This document shows, piece after piece, positions 57,971 through 64,000 of a stretch of DNA of 64,000 nt. The DNA is from Clostridiales bacterium (GTDB taxonomy: Bacteria > Bacillota > Clostridia > Saccharofermentanales > DTU023): positions 1 to 64,000 of the forward strand of contig SFFI01000004.1 of assembly GCA_004556925.1 (NCBI GenBank). The letters are read 5' to 3'. How positions within the stretch are numbered: position 1 is the first letter of the stretch; every line of letters begins with the position of its first letter. Below the pieces are notes generated by a model that did no database searches, had not been told where the DNA came from, and saw nothing but the letters and a program-made list of their open reading frames with translations. Made by a program: the position numbers and the translations under genes.

Positions 57971-59341
57971 TTAATCCTGTTCTCTATCTCTACTCTTTTT
58001 GCCATCTACTTTGAGGTAATCCTCACGCTTGCGTTCCCGCCAACTGATAAAGATGGGGGAGCCCCGGAAGCCAAAAGCCTCGCGCAGACGATTTTCCAAA
58101 TAGCGTTCGTAGGAAAAATGCATTAGTTTTTTATCATTAATAAAGAAAATAAAATGAGGAGGCCGGGCCGAGACCTGGCTACCGTAAAAAATCTTCAAGG
58201 CTCTCCCCTTGTCACTTGGCGGCCGGTGCATGGCTAGGGCTTCTGCCAGTACCTCGTTGACCACCGCTGTAGACAGACGCTTGGAGGCTTCCTCATAAAT
58301 TTCCACGATCTCCTGGTAAAGGCTGTCTACCCTTTGGCCGGTCACAGCGGAAATAGCCGTCATTTCCGCATAAGGCATAAAAGCAAAGCGCTGCTTAATC
58401 TTATCCTGCCAAGTCTGGAAAGCTTGATCTTTCTGATCTAAAAGGTCCCACTTGTTGACTACAAAAAGCGAGGCCTTACCTGCGTTATGGGCTAAACCAG
58501 CAACTTTTGTATCCTGTTCAGAAATTTCCTCAGTTGCGTCCAGAAGGATGAGACAGACATCTGCCCGTTCAACCGCAGCTTGGGTCCGCATGGTACTGTA
58601 TTTTTCCACGGCTTCTTTGACCTTGGCCTTACGTCTAAGACCGGCCGTATCAATAAAGCGGAAGGATCCATAGGCATTGTCAATATTGACATCGAGCGAA
58701 TCACGTGTGGTGCCGGGTATGTTAGACACAATGGCCCTGTCTTCCGCCAGGAGCTTATTCAAGAGGGAGGATTTCCCCACGTTGGGCTTGCCAATGATGG
58801 CTACAGAGATGCGATGCTGGTCTTGCTCCGAGGAAGGGGTTTCTGGCACTTGGTCCAAGAGGGCGGAAACCATATCTCCAAGGCCCAGTTTATGTAAGGC
58901 TGAAACACAGAGGGGCTCACCCAAGCCTAACTCGAAGAATTCATAGGCCTCAGGAGGCATCAAGCCTACTTGGTCTGCCTTGTTAAGTGCCAAAACGATA
59001 GGCTTGTCGGACTTACGCAGGAGAGAGGCTATCTCCCGGTCTTGATTGGTCAAGCCATCTCGTAAATCACAAAGAAAGAGGATGGCATCAGCAGACTCTA
59101 GCGCAAAGCCAACCTGGCGAGCCATTTGCTGCAAGATGGGGTCTTCGGAGCCTGGTTCAAGTCCGCCTGTATCAATCAAGACGAACCCCCGTCCGAACCA
59201 CTCCGGTTCCGCATAGATACGGTCACGGGTAACACCGGGACTGTCATGCACAATGGAAATACGCTCCCCTGCCAGGGCATTAAAAATACTAGATTTTCCT
59301 ACATTGGGTCGACCCACGATGGCGATTACGGGTTTGGACAT
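57971..59341 (-). CDS. der: Ribosome-assembly GTPase Der (EngA)
   Basis: Double-GTPase for 50S assembly. The 456 residues have the first G domain (GRPNVGKSSIFN, DTGGLEPG, NKADQ), the second G domain (GKPNVGKSSLLN, DTAGLRRKAKV, NKWDL) and a KH-like C-terminal domain. Length is typical. It lies 76 bp after rpmF on the same strand. Confidence 0.97.
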   Translation of the reverse strand: MSKPVIAIVGRPNVGKSSIFNALAGERISIVHDSPGVTRDRIYAEPEWFGRGFVLIDTGGLEPGSEDPILQQMARQVGFALESADAILFLCDLRDGLTNQDREIASLLRKSDKPIVLALNKADQVGLMPPEAYEFFELGLGEPLCVSALHKLGLGDMVSALLDQVPETPSSEQDQHRISVAIIGKPNVGKSSLLNKLLAEDRAIVSNIPGTTRDSLDVNIDNAYGSFRFIDTAGLRRKAKVKEAVEKYSTMRTQAAVERADVCLILLDATEEISEQDTKVAGLAHNAGKASLFVVNKWDLLDQKDQAFQTWQDKIKQRFAFMPYAEMTAISAVTGQRVDSLYQEIVEIYEEASKRLSTAVVNEVLAEALAMHRPPSDKGRALKIFYGSQVSARPPHFIFFINDKKLMHFSYERYLENRLREAFGFRGSPIFISWRERKREDYLKVDGKKSRDREQD

Positions 59342-59417
59342 TGCTTACCTCATCACGTAAAAAAGCAGCCGGACAAGCCGCCCCGCTGCTCATGCTTCAC
59401 TAAAAAGACCTGGAGGC

Positions 59418-59603
59418 CTAGGCCTCTTTGTCAATGGCTACGACTTCTCTTCCCTTGTAGTAACCACAGTTTTTGCAGACTACGTGGGGGAGCTTAAGTT
59501 CGTGGCATTGAGGGCATTCGGAAAGATTCACTTGAGTAAGTTTTTCCTGGGCGCGCGACATCCGAGATCTGCGTTTGGACCATTTTCTCTTAGGTACTGC
59601 CAT
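59418..59603 (-). CDS. rpmF: 50S ribosomal protein L32
   Basis: 61 aa, typical. MAVPKRKWSKRRSRMSRAQ is the L32 start, and a zinc ribbon is formed by CPQC and CKNC. All four Cys are kept, so it is the zinc-binding form. It precedes der. Confidence 0.97.
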   Translation of the reverse strand: MAVPKRKWSKRRSRMSRAQEKLTQVNLSECPQCHELKLPHVVCKNCGYYKGREVVAIDKEA

Positions 59604-59783
59604 GTTTCTGCCTCCCTTTATCTAAATATGCATATTAGCACTTTGCTAAACAGCTTCTCTCTAAAAATAGAGTTTTTCTAAAACAGCGTTAGTGATTATC
59701 TCACGGCCATTCTAGCCTGTCAAGCCTTTTCCTAGATGAAGGTCACTTGATTATAGTAGGCAGGAGTCACTTGGCAAGAGGAC

Positions 59784-61742
59784 TTGTCATATGAGGTATA
59801 CTTTACAAACTACTGGAGAAAGGCTCAGGACCAGCTTGTGTTAAATTTAACGTATCTACACTCCCCGGAATTTAATCATAAATACTCTTACGAGGGTCCA
59901 CTTGGGGCCTTTTACACCCCAGACTTGAGCCAGTTTCGCCTGTGGGCCCCGACGGCAACCCGGGTTCAGCTAAGTTTAGGGCAAGGGCAAAAATGGCTCT
60001 TAGACTTGCAGGCCAACAGTCAACAGCCTGGACTGTGGACCTTAGATCTCCAGGGTGATTTTTATTTGCAGGATTATACCTACCTCCTAACCTTCCCTGA
60101 TGGAAGCGTGCAAGAATCCGCCGACCCCTATGCTGTTGCGGCCAGGGCCAATGGCAAGCCCTCCGTTCTCCTGGATCCTGAGGCCTATCATCCTGAAAAC
60201 TGGGCGGACGACCCTGTGCCTCCCCCGCTTGACCAAGCGGAGATTGCCATTTATGAAATTCATATTCGTGATCTGACTATGGGGCCAAACAACGGTATCT
60301 ATCACAAGGGCAAATTTTTAGGACTCTGCGAGGCTGGCACGCGTACAGCCCAGGGCCAGCCCTCGGGGCTGGATTACCTGCGGTCTTTAGGGGTCAGCCA
60401 TATCCAGCTCATGCCCTGCTTTGACTTTGCGACAGTTGATGAGGCAGGCGACCTCTCCTTTAACGCCCAATATAATTGGGGCTACGACCCCCTAAATTAC
60501 AATGTGGTGGAAGGTTCCTACTCAACCGAACCCCAGGACCCTGTCAGCCGGATTATAGAGTTTAAAACCCTGGTCAACACCCTGCACCAAGCAGGCTTCA
60601 AAGTGATCATGGATGTCGTATACAACCATGTTTATGACCTTGCGTGCTCGCCCCTAAACCAGACAGTGCCCGGCTACTACTTCCGCTTGCGGGAAGATGG
60701 CCAGCTGTGGGACGGTACCGGCTGCGGCAACGAAACCGCCTCCGAGCAGGCCATGTTCCGCAGATATATGATTGACTCCTTGTGTTACTGGGCCCGTAGC
60801 TTTCACATTGATGGCTTCCGTTTTGACCTGATGGGGATTCATGATGTGGAAACCATGCAGGCTGTGCGCCAGGCCCTAGATAGGATTGATCCAGAGATTA
60901 TCCTCATCGGTGAAGGTTGGCAGATGGGCAACCACCCGGCTGGCATTAGGCCTTCTGACCAAAGACAAGCCCAGCAGCTACCCGGCATCCGTTTTTTCAA
61001 TGACCAATTTCGTGACGCCTTGCGCGGATCTAACTTTGGTCATGATGCTCAAGGTTTTTTAAGCAGGGACACTAGCTTGGCGAAAACCCGGCAAGTCTAC
61101 CATAATATCTTAGGCCAGCCTGACCATGGCTATTACAGGGACGCCAGCCAATCCGTAATCTATACAGAATGCCACGATAATGCCACCCTCTACGATAAGC
61201 TCCGCCTGTCCTTGGGTGATATGAGCGTAGATGAATCCATGAAGCGGCAGGCCATGGCCTTTTCGATCCAATGTTTGTCTTTTGGCACCTTGTTCTTCCA
61301 CGCTGGTCAAGAGTTCATGCGGAGCAAGCAAGGCTTGGACAACACCTACAAGTCTCCCGATGAGATCAACGCCCTGGATTACGACCGCGTAGCCCAGTAC
61401 CCTCAATTAGGCCTGCTTTTCCGCCGTCTTTTGGTCCAGCGGAAGGAAATGGGGGTCTTTTCGCTTAGCTCTTATACAGACATTAACCAAGCGGTGCAGA
61501 CCTATCGTCTGGAAGAGGGCCATATTGCCTACCAAATCAACTTTGAAGGACAATTCTACCTCATTGTGCATAATGCGCTCAGCAGTGCTTGGTACCTGGA
61601 CCTGCCCGCTGGCGAATGGCAGCCCCTCCTTGCCCAATGGTCCTTGCCGGAAAAACCCGAGCGAGCTTTTCCCTCGCTGAGGAAGCAGTTACAAGTAGAA
61701 GCTTTAGAAAGTATTCTACTCAAGCAAATCTCCCAATCCTAG
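59784..61742 (+). CDS. pulA: Type I pullulanase
   Basis: Debranches alpha-1,6 links of glycogen, starch or pullulan. The 652 residues have a CBM48-like N-domain (about 35-125), the YNWGYDPLNYNV signature of type I pullulanases and the GH13 motifs DVVYNHVY, DGFRFDLMG (nucleophile Asp near 348), LIGEGWQM (acid/base Glu near 377) and ECHDN. There is no signal peptide, so it acts in the cytoplasm. The start is a TTG at 59784; no in-frame ATG is near and the frame closes at 59757. The ribosome site is poor, so the start is uncertain. Confidence 0.94.
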   Translation: MSYEVYFTNYWRKAQDQLVLNLTYLHSPEFNHKYSYEGPLGAFYTPDLSQFRLWAPTATRVQLSLGQGQKWLLDLQANSQQPGLWTLDLQGDFYLQDYTYLLTFPDGSVQESADPYAVAARANGKPSVLLDPEAYHPENWADDPVPPPLDQAEIAIYEIHIRDLTMGPNNGIYHKGKFLGLCEAGTRTAQGQPSGLDYLRSLGVSHIQLMPCFDFATVDEAGDLSFNAQYNWGYDPLNYNVVEGSYSTEPQDPVSRIIEFKTLVNTLHQAGFKVIMDVVYNHVYDLACSPLNQTVPGYYFRLREDGQLWDGTGCGNETASEQAMFRRYMIDSLCYWARSFHIDGFRFDLMGIHDVETMQAVRQALDRIDPEIILIGEGWQMGNHPAGIRPSDQRQAQQLPGIRFFNDQFRDALRGSNFGHDAQGFLSRDTSLAKTRQVYHNILGQPDHGYYRDASQSVIYTECHDNATLYDKLRLSLGDMSVDESMKRQAMAFSIQCLSFGTLFFHAGQEFMRSKQGLDNTYKSPDEINALDYDRVAQYPQLGLLFRRLLVQRKEMGVFSLSSYTDINQAVQTYRLEEGHIAYQINFEGQFYLIVHNALSSAWYLDLPAGEWQPLLAQWSLPEKPERAFPSLRKQLQVEALESILLKQISQS

Positions 61743-61802
61743 CGATATGGTAGAATGAGCGGCAGGGAGATATGAAACTGCGACAAGGGAGTAAGGCCAA
61801 GC

Positions 61803-62912
61803 ATGAAAACCGTCAGTAGCCAGGCTAAGCAACGGCGTGCTCTTTGGAAGTACGTCTTCTCCTTTATAGCCCTGCTCCTCATTCTTTATGGGACTTTCAG
61901 GATCCTCCTCAAGGATACCTCCATTGAGGACATACGGGCTTCCCTCCAGGCTGCCAATCCCCGTTGGGTGGCACGCGGCTTTGCCCTGATGATCAGCTAC
62001 CAATTGATCTGGGCAGAAATTATTCGGTCCCTACTTTCTCACCTCAATAGCAAACGCGCACCCTACCACATTGCTGTCAACACTGCTTTTATCGGCTTTT
62101 ATTTCAACAATATCACTCCCTCGTCCTCAGGGGGACAGCCTATGCAAATGCTCTACCTGCATCGCTGCGGGATGGATCTTGCGGGTTCCAGCATCATATT
62201 TTGCGTCAACACGGTCTTTAACAACCTTGTCATGATTACCTATGCGACCGTACTGCTAATAAGCCAGCACGACTTTATCAGTCAAAACCTTTACGCCATG
62301 CGCTATGCCCTAGTCGTAGGCTATTTGTTTAACGGATTCCTGCTCTTCCTTAATATCTTTTTGCTCTTCTTCCCTAAGCAACTTAAGAGCATTTCCTATG
62401 CGGTCCTAGGCTGGATAACGAAGGGGAAACTAAAGCCCAAGGCCAAAAAATATAAACGCAATCTCGATAAGTTCCTGGGTTCTTACAGTGCGGGCGCCTT
62501 TTCCCTCCTGAAAGCACCCGGCCTCCTCATCAAGCTCTTAGTCTTACACGCCATACAATTTGCGATCTACAATCTTATTCCTTTTACAGCTGCAAGGGCC
62601 TTAGGGGCTTCCTCGGACATCTTTCTCCAGTCTTTCTCTTTACAGGCCGTGCTCACCTTAGCCGTTTCTGGTTTCCCTACCCCAGGCTCGGTTGGTATCA
62701 CAGAGGGTGGCTTTGTGGCCATGTTCTCCGGGCTTTTCCCACCTGGCCAAGTTGAATCCACCATGATTTTGACCAGGGTCATTAATTTCTATGCCTTCCT
62801 CATACTGTCCGCCCTGATCACGATTTTGGCTTTTGCGACGGCCAAGAAGGACAAGTTCCGCAGCCAAAAGCATCACCATACGGATGACAGTCAGGATATG
62901 GAAAACGAGTGA
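61803..62912 (+). CDS. Flippase-like integral membrane protein (LPG synthase TM / UPF0104 family)
   Basis: The 369 residues have about eight membrane segments and the family motif FIGFYFNNITPSSSGGQPMQ (about 98-117), with GFPTPGSVGITEGGF near 300. These match the flippase domain of MprF without the synthase domain. Such stand-alone proteins are widespread and their cargo is mostly unknown. Sixty bp after pulA, so possibly co-transcribed. Confidence 0.9.
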   Translation: MKTVSSQAKQRRALWKYVFSFIALLLILYGTFRILLKDTSIEDIRASLQAANPRWVARGFALMISYQLIWAEIIRSLLSHLNSKRAPYHIAVNTAFIGFYFNNITPSSSGGQPMQMLYLHRCGMDLAGSSIIFCVNTVFNNLVMITYATVLLISQHDFISQNLYAMRYALVVGYLFNGFLLFLNIFLLFFPKQLKSISYAVLGWITKGKLKPKAKKYKRNLDKFLGSYSAGAFSLLKAPGLLIKLLVLHAIQFAIYNLIPFTAARALGASSDIFLQSFSLQAVLTLAVSGFPTPGSVGITEGGFVAMFSGLFPPGQVESTMILTRVINFYAFLILSALITILAFATAKKDKFRSQKHHHTDDSQDMENE

Positions 62913-62954
62913 GGGCACTAGCAGGGAGAATTATCCCTTTTGGTCTTTTTATTA

Positions 62955-62989
62955 AAAAGTCCGGCTCGCCTTGTGGCAGCCGGACTTTT
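62955..62989. terminator. Bidirectional terminator
   Basis: AAAAGTCCGGCT (62955-62966) pairs over 12 bp with AGCCGGACTTTT (62978-62989). It separates the convergent flippase-like gene and proS. Confidence 0.9.
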
Positions 62990-63013
62990 ACATGTGCTAT
63001 AAATTCAGCAGAG

Positions 63014-64000
63014 CTAATAGGCTTTGCCCCAGTAAACCAGGTGTTGAGCTGGCTTGCCACAGATGGCACAAACCGCACCTTCTTCCAGTTCTTCATCAAT
63101 GATGCAGCGAGAAGTAGCCTGCAAATCAGCTTTAACCTTTTCCTCACAAGCGGGATCACCGCACCAGTGTGCTTTCACAAAGCCAGGCTTGTTCTTAAGG
63201 ATCGTCTCAAGCTCTGACCAGTTACTGGCCTCATAGATACGGTCCTCCATGGACTTTTCAGCCCGAGCCAGCATATCCTCATGCATTTGGTCCAGGATCT
63301 CTTGTAGCTTATCTTCCAGGCCTTCCAGGGGTAGGAAGTATTTTTCCCGGTTATCTCTGCGTACTGCGACGACCTGGCCTTTTTCAATATCCTTGGGGCC
63401 ATACTCCAGGCGTAAGGGTACACCCTTCATCTCGTATTCAGAGAACTTCCAGCCCGGCATCCGGTCAGAGAAGTCAGACGTCATGCGGAAACGACCTGCC
63501 AGACGGGCTAAAAGCTCCTCGTTGGCCTCTTTTACGCCTGCCTTTTGTAAGGCAATAGGAATGAGCACGATTTGGTGAGGAGCTACACGCGGCGGGAGGA
63601 CTAAACCATCATCGTCACCGTGGACCATGATCAGGCCGCCAATCGATCGCGTTGAGACACCCCAGGAGGTCTGGTAGACATACTGGAGTGCGTTGTTTTC
63701 ATCCGCGTACTGGATGCCAAAGGCCTGGGCGAAACCATCACCAAAATAGTGGGAGGTACCAGCCTGTAAGGCTTTACCATCGTGCATCATAGCCTCTACC
63801 GTATAGGTCTGTTCGGCTCCTGCAAATTTTTCCTTATCTGTTTTCAGACCAGAAATGACAGGGATAGCCAGGCACTCCCGATAGAAGTCAATATAAACCT
63901 GCAGCATACGGCGGGTTTCTTCTAAGGCTTCCTCGGCAGTGGCGTGAGCGGTATGCCCCTCCTGCCAATAAAATTCCGAAGTCCGCAGGAAGGGCCGGGT
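63014..64000 (-). CDS. proS: Prolyl-tRNA synthetase, C-terminal part (gene continues beyond window)
   Basis: Class II synthetase for proline. The frame is open to the window edge (328 codons visible). Motif 2 TRPFLRTSEFYWQEGHTAHA is at the edge, then FGIQYADENNALQYVYQTSW, GVSTRSIGG and the anticodon-binding and zinc-ribbon-like C-domain ending in VYWGKAY. The C-terminal Tyr and lack of an editing insertion mark it as the eukaryote/archaeal-like (ProS type 3) form. The terminator at 62955 follows. Confidence 0.95.
   Translation of the reverse strand, partial: TRPFLRTSEFYWQEGHTAHATAEEALEETRRMLQVYIDFYRECLAIPVISGLKTDKEKFAGAEQTYTVEAMMHDGKALQAGTSHYFGDGFAQAFGIQYADENNALQYVYQTSWGVSTRSIGGLIMVHGDDDGLVLPPRVAPHQIVLIPIALQKAGVKEANEELLARLAGRFRMTSDFSDRMPGWKFSEYEMKGVPLRLEYGPKDIEKGQVVAVRRDNREKYFLPLEGLEDKLQEILDQMHEDMLARAEKSMEDRIYEASNWSELETILKNKPGFVKAHWCGDPACEEKVKADLQATSRCIIDEELEEGAVCAICGKPAQHLVYWGKAY

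Overview
The window is a chromosomal segment of a mid-GC Firmicute, most likely an anaerobic clostridium-like bacterium. The evidence is Gram-positive style Shine-Dalgarno sites (AGGAGG) with several TTG/GTG starts, a tmRNA/SmpB pair, sortase, lipoproteins, ComEA, an NCS2 purine permease and polyphosphate genes. I cannot name a species from the sequence. No phage structural genes, CRISPR-Cas or rRNA operon are present.

Layout. 1-1855 is the end of an integrated element: a transposase tail, a Fic-protein fragment and a tyrosine integrase facing the 3' end of tRNA-Pro(CGG). 1885-4481 holds thyA, folA and a fused alkyltransferase. 4641-4986 holds a terminator and a tRNA-Lys/Gln/His operon. 5102-17068 is a long minus-strand housekeeping block: a nucleotidyltransferase, argS, an M3-peptidase relative without zinc ligands, rsmF, rdgB, an ACT protein, a membrane protein, prfB, a NadD-YqeK fusion, rsfS and then comEA. 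17209-18690 has a truncated flavoprotein and a lipoprotein. 18704-22446 is ppk1-ppx. A repeat locus, a NYN/LOTUS protein, a purine permease and a MerR regulator follow up to 26456.

26609-30130 is a three-gene signalling operon (degenerate sensor, active-looking NarL-type kinase, LuxR-type regulator). It converges on an AT-rich pair of ABC exporter half-transporters (30169-33756). 33919-34224 is a broken gene and 34546-34922 is tmRNA. 35037-38639 is a probable redox/cystine cluster: a secreted double-thioredoxin-fold protein, a small exported protein and a TcyP-type symporter.

38640-40476 is a 1.8-kb gene-free zone filled with four kinds of repeats. The most striking is an array of eight 34-bp palindromes spaced at exactly 74 bp, with two alternating 40-bp linker types. 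A second, smaller copy of the same mosaic lies at 22659-22862. This is the best candidate here for something undescribed.

40477-64000 is again mostly housekeeping: PP2C phosphatase, smpB, tsaD, a hydrolase, dut with an insertion, zapA, rsmA, a G5/3D cell-wall protein, htpG, sortase, a PC4-like protein, glgP, a prepilin-peptidase-like protein, mltG, typA, der, rpmF, pullulanase, a flippase-like membrane protein and the 3' part of proS. Glycogen phosphorylase and pullulanase together suggest glycogen/alpha-glucan use. Many starts were moved inward from the longest ORF when a Shine-Dalgarno site or promoter demanded it.
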